Positions 1 through 5,453 of a stretch of DNA of 5,453 nucleotides are shown in pieces. The notes below the pieces were generated by a model. It had not been told where the DNA came from, made no database searches, and saw only the letters and a list, made by a program, of their open reading frames with translations. Numbering within the stretch: the stretch's first letter is position 1; each line of letters opens with the position of its first letter. Source of the DNA: Dehalococcoidia bacterium (lineage in GTDB: Bacteria; Chloroflexota; Dehalococcoidia; Dehalococcoidales; RBG-16-60-22); assembly GCA_004375725.1 (NCBI GenBank), contig SOKS01000009.1, forward strand, positions 1 through 5,453, read 5' to 3'. Both the position numbers and the translations under genes were made by a program.

Positions 1-268
1 CATTGATATTGTCCGATAGCTGGCTGGACGGTGACACGCCATTGGCCAGCGACCATAACGCATCTTCCACGCCGGCCTCGGCAGCATAGGTCCCTTTTAT
101 ACCTTCTTCCAGCATGCGACTGTTTTTAACGCTGGAGAAGGTAAGATTGAGGCTCGGCACGATAGTTAGCCCACCGATAACCAATAAGGCCAGCGTTATC
201 GGTAAAGCCTGCCCCAGTTCTCCTTTTAAGATTAATCGCCAAATCTTCCGCATTGGTTTTCCATCCAT
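1..268 (-). CDS. PilX/GspK-like minor pilin, N-terminal part (cut by window edge)
   Basis: This partial gene has 89 codons visible and its 3' end lies beyond base 1. Translating the minus strand gives a short basic leader (MDGKPMRKIWRLILKGELG), a hydrophobic stretch starting GQALPITLALLVIGG (about residues 19-38), and then an amphipathic segment with YAAEAGVEDALWSL (about residues 66-79). The AAEAG element after one N-terminal membrane helix is typical of PilX_N-type minor pilins. The usual Glu at +5 of a mature pilin is absent (Ile if cleavage follows G19), as in PilX/GspK tip subunits, so the exact cleavage site is uncertain. The start overlaps the upstream prepilin stop by one base (TAATG). 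A second in-frame ATG at 253, preceded by GGATGG, is an alternative start. Its position after the I-like and J-like genes supports a K/X role, probably at the pilus tip. The family assignment is inferred from the N terminus only. Confidence 0.72.
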   Translation of the reverse strand, partial: MDGKPMRKIWRLILKGELGQALPITLALLVIGGLTIVPSLNLTFSSVKNSRMLEEGIKGTYAAEAGVEDALWSLANGVSPSSQLSDNIN

Positions 269-798
269 TAAATATTTGGTCGGTGTTTAATCCGGTATTC
301 TCTCGTCTCCATAGCATTCTTAACGAGGGAAGTCAGCTGCAAGGTCAGTACTGGTGCCTGGTAGCTGGCCTGGCTGGTATCATCGGGGTCACCGGGGTCA
401 TAGTAGATATGGTCCGCGATAAGAGTTTGATGATTTACCCCGGCGCTGCTCCAGTGAGTCCGTTTCAGCTTGCCTGTGCCATCGGTTAAATCTTCAAAGA
501 AATAGGTTGAGGTATGAAATATCTCTTCGTCATTATCATCCCACTCTCTCCAGTTGAAGACGAGGAAATCCGGTGGTGTCAAATTATCTGTGTCTACACT
601 CTGTGCCATTCTGGCATCCCGGCAGATCCAGTATCCCGCATTCTGCACCTGGCGTACTGCGTTTATATGGGTATTGTTGGCCTCGGTACCCTTTAAAATC
701 TGGAAGATGGCGATGGATGCCGCGCCACTCACCAGCACCATAATGGTGACCGCTATAATTAATTCAATAAATGTGTACCCTTTCTCGCTGCGTTTCAT
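268..798 (-). CDS. Type IV prepilin / pseudopilin, PulJ/PilW-like
   Basis: This is a 176-residue protein with a textbook class III signal: a short basic leader MKRSEKG, cleavage expected after G7, and mature sequence YTFIELIIAVTIMVLVSG with Glu at +5 (E12). The hydrophobic helix spans about residues 8-34 and would anchor the subunit in the inner membrane and pack in the pilus core. The following region (INAVRQVQNAGYWICRDARMA) continues the long N-terminal helix. The rest is a variable, acidic C-terminal domain with a single Cys (C58) and so no intramolecular disulfide. It sits between a PulI/PilV-like and a PilX/GspK-like gene, and that order is the main reason for calling it J/W-like. The ATG overlaps the upstream stop in ATGA (4 bases), and an AAGG lies 7 bases upstream. 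The prepilin identity is firm and the subtype is inferred. Confidence 0.87.
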   Translation of the reverse strand: MKRSEKGYTFIELIIAVTIMVLVSGAASIAIFQILKGTEANNTHINAVRQVQNAGYWICRDARMAQSVDTDNLTPPDFLVFNWREWDDNDEEIFHTSTYFFEDLTDGTGKLKRTHWSSAGVNHQTLIADHIYYDPGDPDDTSQASYQAPVLTLQLTSLVKNAMETREYRIKHRPNI

Positions 799-1217
799 CG
801 GTCGACCTTATAGCCTTCCAGATTAAACAGGTTTTCGCCGGAGCGCTGGATGGTTACGGTGATTTTCTGGATGCCATCGTCCGGTGTATGTAGCGGCTCG
901 GCAAAGACAGTGGCCGAATATTGTAAATAGTCCCTGCCATCGGGAACCGGGGCTGCTGAATACGAGGTGGCATTGTATGAGTAGCTGGCGTTTTTCACCC
1001 ATTCCATCTGGCTCTGGGCAAGGCTCTCGGCGGTGGAGCGCTTATCGGTTAAGAAAACGGATTTGGAAGTTGTGGTCAGGCCATTGAGGAAGGAGACGGA
1101 GACAACACCGATGATGACCAGGGCAATAACCGTTTCCAGAAGGGTTATCCCTGCCTCCCGGCGGGTAAAACGTTTCATTATCTGCCAGAATCTCATCATC
1201 AATTCCCCATTAAGCAT
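795..1217 (-). CDS. Type IV prepilin / pseudopilin, PulI/PilV-like
   Basis: This protein of up to 140 residues has a prepilin motif REAGITLLETVIALVIIG. Cleavage is expected after G23, Glu is at +5 (E28), and a hydrophobic helix spans about residues 24-45. The AESLAQSQMEWVKN segment (about residues 63-76) resembles the PulI/PilV pattern in which an A-x-x-LAQ-x-xxE helix follows the first helix, and the C-terminal domain is small. It is predicted to be a membrane-anchored minor pilin that helps initiate pilus assembly. The start is ambiguous. The first ATG (1217) overlaps the gspF stop as TAATG and has AGGGA 5 bases upstream. M7 at 1199 has GGGGA about 5 bases upstream. M14 at 1178 would give a 10-residue leader of ordinary length but has no clear ribosome binding site. 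The 3' end overlaps the next prepilin by 4 bases. Confidence 0.86.
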   Translation of the reverse strand: MLNGELMMRFWQIMKRFTRREAGITLLETVIALVIIGVVSVSFLNGLTTTSKSVFLTDKRSTAESLAQSQMEWVKNASYSYNATSYSAAPVPDGRDYLQYSATVFAEPLHTPDDGIQKITVTIQRSGENLFNLEGYKVDR

Positions 1218-2425
1218 TAAAATCCCTGTCCGTAGATGGAATACATGGCTGAAACCAGGGATAGGGCAAGGGCACCGATGACGAGACCGATAGCCAGTGT
1301 CATCACCGGTTGAATCAGTGCGATTATAGAGCGGGTCTTGTCCTCGGCTTCCGCTTCGTAGCTTCGGGCGACCGCCTGTAAAGTAGCATCAAGGTTACCC
1401 GTTTCCTCGCCGACCCTGACCATCTGCACCATCATGGGCAGGAAGAGCTTATTTTTACTCATAGGCCGAGATATGCCTTCGCCCTTGATCATATCCTGCT
1501 GGACATCAGCCAGCGCTTTGGATAATGCCTGGTTCCGGCTGCCCTGGATGAGCAGAGGGAGGATTTCGGTCAGGGGCAGCCCGGTGCGGAATAACAGTGA
1601 CATGCTCCGGCAGAGACGTGAGAGCTCAATCAGGAGGCAAGTGCGCCCGAGCAACGGCAGGCGCAGGATGAGTTTATCCCATTTGGCCCGGCCGTTTGGC
1701 GTTTTGATATAGGCATAAGCCAGGCCGAGAACGGCCAGCGTGCCCAGCATGAGGTAGGCCCAGTACTCCTTCAGCTTTCCGGAAAGGTCAATGAGCAACT
1801 TGGCTGATGCCGGCAGCTCAACGCCCAGTGAGCTGTACAGGCTGCCAAAGCTGGGCAGGACAAAGGTCACCAGAACGGCGATAACGAAGACCGTAACCAC
1901 AGCGGTAATCACCGGATACATCAGTGCGCCCCTGGTCTCCTTGGCGGTGGTGACCTCCTTCTCCATGTAATCAGCTACCTGCCTGAGCACCGTTTCGAGG
2001 TCTCCGCTCTGCTCACCAACGCCTATCAGCCGGCAGTAGATGGAGGAAAAGACATGGGGATGCTTGCCCAGCGCCTTGGACAGCTGATGACCGGCGCGCA
2101 GGTCTGCGATTACATCGCCCAGAACCTTCTTCTGTGCGCGATTTGCGGCCTGTTCCTGTAGCAGCTCCAGTGAGGCCACAATATCTATGCCGGACTCCAA
2201 CAGCATGGCCATCTGCCGGTACATCAGTATGACCTCTTCCGGCTTAACCCGGAACAGGCCGGCCGTCAGCTTTTCGACGTTCAGAAAGGGAATATATGGC
2301 CGGAGGTTGATTGTCTGATAACCGGCATAGCCAAGCAGGTCATTGGCCGCTTCTTCGTTTACCGCCGGAAGCTTGCCCTTGACTATCTCTCCCTTTTCAT
2401 TATAGGCAATGTACTGAAAAACCAT
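1217..2425 (-). CDS. gspF: GspF/PilC inner-membrane platform protein
   Basis: This polytopic protein of 402 residues has the usual family length of about 400. It is the inner-membrane platform on which the assembly ATPase acts to push pilins into the growing fibre. Two T2SSF repeats are visible, at about residues 66-190 and 268-392. Each carries the family signature near its end of the cytoplasmic part: LIGVGEQSGDLETVL at 133-147 and MVRVGEETGNLDATL at 335-349. Three membrane segments are predicted at about 169-191, 223-241 and 367-393. The N terminus (FQYIAYNEKGEIVKGKL) is the common opening that matches the GspE-binding domain of the family. The gene starts 65 bases after the ATPase stop, and its ATG has GGAAAG 7 bases upstream. 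No in-frame ATG, GTG or TTG lies between an upstream TAG and this start. T2SS and T4P members cannot be separated by sequence inspection. Confidence 0.95.
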   Translation of the reverse strand: MVFQYIAYNEKGEIVKGKLPAVNEEAANDLLGYAGYQTINLRPYIPFLNVEKLTAGLFRVKPEEVILMYRQMAMLLESGIDIVASLELLQEQAANRAQKKVLGDVIADLRAGHQLSKALGKHPHVFSSIYCRLIGVGEQSGDLETVLRQVADYMEKEVTTAKETRGALMYPVITAVVTVFVIAVLVTFVLPSFGSLYSSLGVELPASAKLLIDLSGKLKEYWAYLMLGTLAVLGLAYAYIKTPNGRAKWDKLILRLPLLGRTCLLIELSRLCRSMSLLFRTGLPLTEILPLLIQGSRNQALSKALADVQQDMIKGEGISRPMSKNKLFLPMMVQMVRVGEETGNLDATLQAVARSYEAEAEDKTRSIIALIQPVMTLAIGLVIGALALSLVSAMYSIYGQGF

Positions 2426-2490
2426 CAGACTCTTTCCAGAGGCATCTCTCCTCTACCCTGGCTGTGATGTAATCTGAATTAGGCTTGATG

Positions 2491-4026
2491 TCAGTCTGCG
2501 GAGTATGCGTTGCGGAGAACTTCAGCGGGGGTGGTGAAATTTTCCTTGACCTTTAACATCCCATCTTTGGCTAAGGGAATCATCCCCTCTTTAACCGCCT
2601 GATTTCTGAGTTCGGTTGCCGGGGCGTCTTTGAGCAGCATCATCCGTATTTCATCGCTTACCTGTAAAATCTCGAATAGCCCGGACCTGCCGTGATAGCC
2701 GGTATTGGAACAGGACTTGCAACCTTTACCGCAGAGAAACTCCGCTCGTTTTTCTCCCATTTCGTTCTCGTAGTTCATCTGCTCCACGAATGGAATTGTA
2801 GTCATCTGTGCACAATCGGGGCAGACCCTGCGCACCATCCGTTGCGCAACCACGCCGATGAGCGCCGAGGCGATCAGGAAAGGCTCGATACCAAGGTCGA
2901 GGAGGCGGAAAACCACCCCCACGGCGTCATTGGCGTGTATTGAAGACAGTACCAGGTGTCCGGTAAGCGCTGACTGTATGGCGATGCGGGCCGTTTCGGC
3001 ATCGCGTATCTCGCCGACCAGGATAACGTCCGGGTCAAGGCGCAGTATGGACCTGAGCCCGCTGGCAAAGGTAAGGCCAGCGCGGGGATTAACCTGAATC
3101 TGATTGATGTCTTGGAACCGGTATTCCACCGGGTCTTCGATGGTAATAATGTTTCTTCCGGCGCAGTCAAGGCAGTTCACCGAAGCGTAAAGGGTGGTGG
3201 TTTTACCGGCGCCGGTGGGGCCGCTGACCAGAAGCATGCCGTAAGGGACCTTGAGCATCTCTTCATACGTGGCCAGGCTCTGGGGTAGAAAACCCAGGTC
3301 GGACAGGGTCATGACGGCCCTGGATTTATCCAGAAGGCGTAATGCCGCTATCTCGCCGTAGACGGTGGATACCGTGCCGACGCGGATATCTATTGCCTGT
3401 CCGCCTCTGGTGCGTACCGAGAACTGGCCGTCCTGCGGGCGGTGATGGTCGGCGATATTCATCTTGGCCAGAATTTTGATTCGTGAGATGAGCGACGTGG
3501 CTGTTGACAGAGGGAGGGAAAGCATACTGTGAAGCGTGCCGTCGATGCGATAGCGTACCAGCAATTTATCTTCCTGGGGCTGAAGGTGTATATCGGAGGC
3601 GCGCGCCTTAACCGCTTCATCGATGATAAGGGTAAGCGCCTTGGCCACCGGGGCATCGGTAATCGTGTCCAGCTTTACTTGAGGCTCGGCTTCTTCCGTG
3701 TCCAGCGAGAGGCTTGAAATTTGCTTTTCTATTTCCTCGTATGACTGGTAGTTGAAATCTATGGCCTCCTGGACCTCTGCGGCACTGGCCTTCATCGGTA
3801 CGATGTGCATCTGGCTCTGGGCGGCCAGCGCCTCCAGTGCGATGATATCGGAGGGGTTGGCCATGGCTACATGAAGCACATTGCCGCTTATTTCCAGGGG
3901 AATGGCAGCGTGTTTCCTTGCCTGAGCCTCGGGGATAAGATGCAGCGCTTCGGGCTGAATAAGGTGCTTACGCAGCCTGGTTCTAGGCGTCTCAATTCGC
4001 GTTTCTTCAACATTCACGTCAGGCAT
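2491..4026 (-). CDS. gspE: GspE/PilB assembly ATPase
   Basis: This cytoplasmic hexameric ATPase of 511 residues powers pilin polymerisation. The N-terminal T2SSE_N/MshEN-like domain spans about residues 20-95 (IPEAQARKHAAIPLE, then LHVAMANPSD). The N2 domain with the ASDIHLQP motif lies at 143-150. Walker A is GPTGAGKTT at 269-277, and the Asp box is IITIEDPVEY at 293-302. Walker B is LDPDVILVGEIRD at 330-342, and the His box is LTGHLVLSSIHAND at 354-367. A C-terminal zinc-type tetracysteine follows: C402, C405, C436 and C439, with CKSCSNTGYHGR after it. This motif marks extension ATPases and is absent from PilT. The length is nearer to GspE than to many PilB proteins of about 560 residues. 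A stop codon lies three codons upstream of the ATG, so the start is fixed, and GGGAGA lies about 12 bases upstream. It is the first gene of the operon. Whether it is named gspE or pilB is arbitrary here. Confidence 0.96.
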   Translation of the reverse strand: MPDVNVEETRIETPRTRLRKHLIQPEALHLIPEAQARKHAAIPLEISGNVLHVAMANPSDIIALEALAAQSQMHIVPMKASAAEVQEAIDFNYQSYEEIEKQISSLSLDTEEAEPQVKLDTITDAPVAKALTLIIDEAVKARASDIHLQPQEDKLLVRYRIDGTLHSMLSLPLSTATSLISRIKILAKMNIADHHRPQDGQFSVRTRGGQAIDIRVGTVSTVYGEIAALRLLDKSRAVMTLSDLGFLPQSLATYEEMLKVPYGMLLVSGPTGAGKTTTLYASVNCLDCAGRNIITIEDPVEYRFQDINQIQVNPRAGLTFASGLRSILRLDPDVILVGEIRDAETARIAIQSALTGHLVLSSIHANDAVGVVFRLLDLGIEPFLIASALIGVVAQRMVRRVCPDCAQMTTIPFVEQMNYENEMGEKRAEFLCGKGCKSCSNTGYHGRSGLFEILQVSDEIRMMLLKDAPATELRNQAVKEGMIPLAKDGMLKVKENFTTPAEVLRNAYSAD

Positions 4027-4074
4027 CAGATGTTACTTCTCCCGTCTGTCCATATTAAGCACGCTTACAAAGCT

Positions 4075-4103
4075 ATCTTATCCAGCCAGGCGTCAATTGA
4101 CAA
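4075..4103 (-). promoter_or_regulatory. Predicted sigma-70-type promoter of the pilus operon
   Basis: On the minus strand, TTGTCA (4103-4098, 5 of 6 to TTGACA) is followed after exactly 17 bases by TAAGAT (4080-4075, 4 of 6 to TATAAT). Transcription would start near 4068 and give an untranslated leader of about 42 bases before the ATPase ATG. The placement fits the first gene of the operon. The prediction rests on consensus matching only and has no experimental support. Confidence 0.5.
4092..4101. promoter_or_regulatory. 10-bp perfect palindrome overlapping the -35 (possible operator)
   Basis: GTCAATTGAC reads the same on both strands and overlaps the predicted minus-strand -35 (4098-4103). 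Such placement would suit a dimeric repressor or activator. It is short enough to occur by chance, and no regulator is recognised. Confidence 0.25.
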
Positions 4104-4125
4104 TAGCTCTTTGGTCATGGGTAAT
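4097..4125 (+). promoter_or_regulatory. Possible divergent plus-strand promoter
   Basis: TTGACA (4097-4102, perfect consensus) is followed after 17 bases by GGTAAT (4120-4125, 4 of 6). It overlaps the -35 of the pilus promoter on the opposite strand. No protein-coding gene lies downstream in the gap. A transcript would reach the hairpin at 4276-4310, about 180 bases on. Confidence 0.25.
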
Positions 4126-4211
4126 AAGCGTTACTCTCCTCGTGTTTGCTTTGTGTCCTTTCCTGGGTAAAGATAAAGCTGCGAGGCTGAATAAAGGGTA
4201 AAAAGCGGGGA

Positions 4212-4231
4212 AGAATTTATTAAGAAATTCT
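4212..4231. repeat. 7-bp inverted repeat in AT-rich DNA
   Basis: AGAATTT (4212-4218) and AAATTCT (4225-4231) form a perfect inverted repeat around a 6-base spacer ATTAAG. It is too AT-rich and lacks the T tract needed for a good terminator. It could be a binding site or chance. Confidence 0.3.
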
Positions 4232-4275
4232 AAAATTCAGATCTCAATGTGGTTCATTTTGGATTGGGAACTGGT

Positions 4276-4310
4276 AAAAAAAGGAGAGAGGCATTGCCTC
4301 TCTCCTTTTT
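4276..4310 (-). terminator. Intrinsic terminator of the hyi-garR unit (symmetric, could act both ways)
   Basis: GGAGAGAGGC (4283-4292) and GCCTCTCTCC (4296-4305) pair perfectly over 10 bp around a 3-base loop. Five further A-T pairs extend the stem (seven A on the left, five T on the right). Read on the minus strand it begins 31 bases after the garR stop and runs directly into a run of seven T. Read on the plus strand it has five T followed by another T-rich stretch, so it is well built for either direction. Confidence 0.93.
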
Positions 4311-4340
4311 CTCGTCTTTTATTGAGAACCAGGTTATCGG

Positions 4341-5228
4341 TTAGCCGGCGACCTTGTGGTTGGCCAGCTTCTCCAGTGCCAGTACCAGGGCGGAATGGTC
4401 GAGGTCACTATCGCCCTGAGCAGTGAGGGCGTTGAACAGTTCCTGGGCTACGGCAGCACCGGGCAGGCTCATTCCGAGGCTGCGCGCTCCCTGCAGAGCA
4501 TTGTTCAGGTCTTTTTGCTGGTGGCGGATACGGAAGCCAGGCTGGAAAGTTCGCTCAATTATGCGCTTTCCGTGCAGGTCGAGGATGCGACTCTGGGCGA
4601 AGCCACCAAGCAGCGCTTCCCTCACTTTGCTCGGGTCGGCGCCCGCCTTGGAGGCGAAGAGAAGGGCTTCACTGATGGCCATGATGGTCTCACCGACCAC
4701 AATCTGGTTGGACACCTTGCAGGTCTGACCGTCACCGTTGCCGCCGATGTAGACGATGTTCTTGCCCATAAGCTCGAAGTAGGGCTTAATCTTTTCAAAT
4801 ATTGCTGGCTTGCCGCCGACCATGATGGAGAGGGTGGCATTCTGCGCACCCACCTGCCCGCCGGAAACCGGGGCATCCAGCATCTCCACGCCCTTTTCCG
4901 CCAGCTTCTTGGCGAACTCCTTGGTGGCAATCGGGGAAATGGAGCTCATATCGACGACAATCGAGCCTTTCTTAACGCCTTCGATGACGCTGTTTTTGCC
5001 GAAGAGAGCGGCTTCCACATCCGGGGTATCCGGCACCATGGAAAAGATGATGTCTGATTTCTCGGCCACCTCCTTGCAGCTGCCACAGGCGATAGCTCCC
5101 TTGGCTGCCAGCTCTTTGACCGGGGCCTCAACCACATCGTAGATGTGGATTGTGTTGCCCGCCTCCATCAGGTGCTCGGCCATCGGCTTGCCCATTATGC
5201 CCACGCCAATGAATCCAAGATTTGCCAT
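4341..5228 (-). CDS. garR: 2-hydroxy-3-oxopropionate (tartronate semialdehyde) reductase
   Basis: This is a 295-residue member of the beta-hydroxyacid dehydrogenase family, the length of E. coli GarR. It reduces tartronate semialdehyde to D-glycerate. The N-terminal Rossmann motif is GFIGVGIMGKPM (5-16). The substrate-binding signature is MLDAPVSGG (116-124), and VGGKPAIFEKIKPYFELMG follows. The catalytic lysine is K171 within CKVSNQ, with N174 beside it. The C-terminal all-helical domain carries FQPGFRIRHQQKDL (228-241), with K239 and D240 matching the family's KDL. Asp31 at the end of the second beta strand suggests NADH rather than NADPH, which is an inference. A near-perfect ribosome binding site, AAAGGAGG, lies about 9 bases before the ATG. 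The gene begins 31 bases after the hyi stop, which supports the substrate assignment over related 3-hydroxyisobutyrate dehydrogenases. Confidence 0.93.
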   Translation of the reverse strand: MANLGFIGVGIMGKPMAEHLMEAGNTIHIYDVVEAPVKELAAKGAIACGSCKEVAEKSDIIFSMVPDTPDVEAALFGKNSVIEGVKKGSIVVDMSSISPIATKEFAKKLAEKGVEMLDAPVSGGQVGAQNATLSIMVGGKPAIFEKIKPYFELMGKNIVYIGGNGDGQTCKVSNQIVVGETIMAISEALLFASKAGADPSKVREALLGGFAQSRILDLHGKRIIERTFQPGFRIRHQQKDLNNALQGARSLGMSLPGAAVAQELFNALTAQGDSDLDHSALVLALEKLANHKVAG

Positions 5229-5234
5229 TATGTC

Positions 5235-5245
5235 TTTCCTCCTTT
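5235..5245 (-). promoter_or_regulatory. Strong ribosome binding site of garR
   Basis: The minus strand reads AAAGGAGGAAA about 9 bases upstream of the garR ATG, essentially the full anti-16S complement. It fixes the start at 5228. It lies in the 31-base gap after hyi, so garR can be translated independently on the shared transcript. Confidence 0.85.
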
Positions 5246-5259
5246 GTTTAGAATTTTAT

Positions 5260-5453
5260 TTAAAGATAAGGTTTTACCCATCCCAGGCCGTCTTCAGTGG
5301 CACCGGCCGGCTTGTATTCGCAGCCTATCCAACCGGTGTAGCCTGACTCATCGATGAACTTGAATAAATTGGTGAAATTAATCTCGCCGGTGCCCGGTTC
5401 ATGTCGTCCCGGGTTGTCGGCGAGCTGAATGTGGCCAATGCGACCCACGTTCT
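5260..5453 (-). CDS. hyi: Hydroxypyruvate isomerase, C-terminal part (cut by window edge)
   Basis: Only the last 64 codons are visible, and the reading frame stays open to the right edge. The segment GRIGHIQLADNPGRHEPGTG, continuing with EINF, is the hallmark of the Hyi group of the xylose isomerase-like TIM barrel family. It contains the Q-x-AD-x-PGRHEPG motif around the metal and substrate site. The tail GYTGWIGCEYKPAGATEDGLGW, with its terminal Glu-Tyr-Lys-Pro, is also typical. The enzyme interconverts hydroxypyruvate and tartronate semialdehyde in the cytoplasm, supplying the substrate of the adjacent garR product. The GTG at 5448 is an internal Val codon and not the start, because upstream codons (Asn-Val-Gly-Arg) continue the conserved block. 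The real start lies outside the window. Confidence 0.92.
   Translation of the reverse strand, partial: NVGRIGHIQLADNPGRHEPGTGEINFTNLFKFIDESGYTGWIGCEYKPAGATEDGLGWVKPYL

Larger units (their letters stand above)
4027..4340. other. Intergenic region between the hyi-garR unit and the pilus operon
   Basis: This stretch of 314 bases has no supportable gene on either strand. From right to left it holds the garR terminator (4276-4310), an AT-rich section (about 4200-4260) with a 7-bp inverted repeat, an unassigned stretch (4126-4200), and the likely promoter region of the pilus operon (4068-4125). The plus-strand reading frame that enters from the left and ends near 4170 is antisense to the ATPase and shows no recognisable protein. 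Confidence 0.8.

Noticed and set aside
126..317. Minus-strand open frame of 63 residues overlapping the end of the J-like prepilin
   Set aside because: The PilX-like frame in the same place starts with a TAATG overlap and encodes a pilin-type membrane helix. This frame encodes nothing recognisable.
3805..4170. Plus-strand open frame of 121 residues spanning the start of the ATPase gene and the gap
   Set aside because: Most of it is antisense to the ATPase N-terminal domain. It has no recognisable motif and no strong ribosome binding site, and its free part in the gap is short.
4212..4231. AT-rich inverted repeat as a second terminator
   Set aside because: The stem is only 7 bp, almost all A-T, with no T tract directly after it on either strand.
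4242..4247. TTGAGA on the minus strand as a further pilus promoter -35
   Set aside because: The best -10 at 17 bases is CTTAAT (4 of 6) in very AT-rich DNA where chance matches are common. The TTGTCA-17-TAAGAT pair nearer the gene is a better placed candidate.
4356..5057. Long plus-strand open frame (233 residues) opposite garR
   Set aside because: It is antisense to a gene with conserved catalytic motifs and an ideal ribosome binding site. Its protein has no recognisable domain and looks like the mirror of high-GC codon bias.
1..5453. CRISPR array, transposon ends, phage genes, tRNA or rRNA
   Set aside because: No regularly spaced repeats, transposase motifs, terminal inverted repeats or recognisable structural RNA were seen on either strand by inspection.

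Overview
All six supportable genes in this window lie on the minus strand and form two transcription units. Both units run right to left, and a strong intrinsic terminator separates them. The composition is moderate in GC and the window looks like an ordinary bacterial chromosome. No phage, transposon, CRISPR or RNA-gene signature is visible. The protein styles (a compact GspE, a PilX-type minor pilin with a GQALP segment, and a glyoxylate hyi-garR pair) resemble what I know from Chloroflexota such as the Dehalococcoidia. This is a weak inference from memory, not a demonstrated assignment.

Right part (about 4276-5453): the end of hydroxypyruvate isomerase (hyi, cut by the window edge) is followed 31 bases later by a complete tartronate semialdehyde reductase (garR). 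Together they belong to the glyoxylate-to-glycerate route. Hyi interconverts hydroxypyruvate and tartronate semialdehyde, and GarR reduces tartronate semialdehyde to D-glycerate. The unit ends at a hairpin with a perfect 10-bp GC-containing stem, extended by A/T pairs and followed by a T tract.

Middle (4027-4340): 314 bases without a gene. This stretch holds the terminator, an AT-rich section with a small inverted repeat, and a plausible promoter for the pilus genes. The promoter's -35 overlaps a 10-bp palindrome that also carries a consensus-like -35 facing the other way.

Left part (1-4026): a type IV pilus / type II secretion assembly operon in the order GspE/PilB ATPase, GspF/PilC inner-membrane platform protein, PulI/PilV-like prepilin, PulJ/PilW-like prepilin, and PilX/GspK-like minor pilin (cut by the left edge). 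From the platform gene onward, successive genes overlap by 1 or 4 bases, which suggests translational coupling. The ATPase drives the platform protein to extract and polymerise pilins. The three minor pilins, in the conserved I-J-K (V-W-X) order, would form the initiating tip complex. Neither a major pilin nor a retraction ATPase (PilT) is in the window, so pilus and secretion roles cannot be told apart. I do not see an undescribed system here. The most distinctive points are the composition of the cluster and the divergent promoter region.
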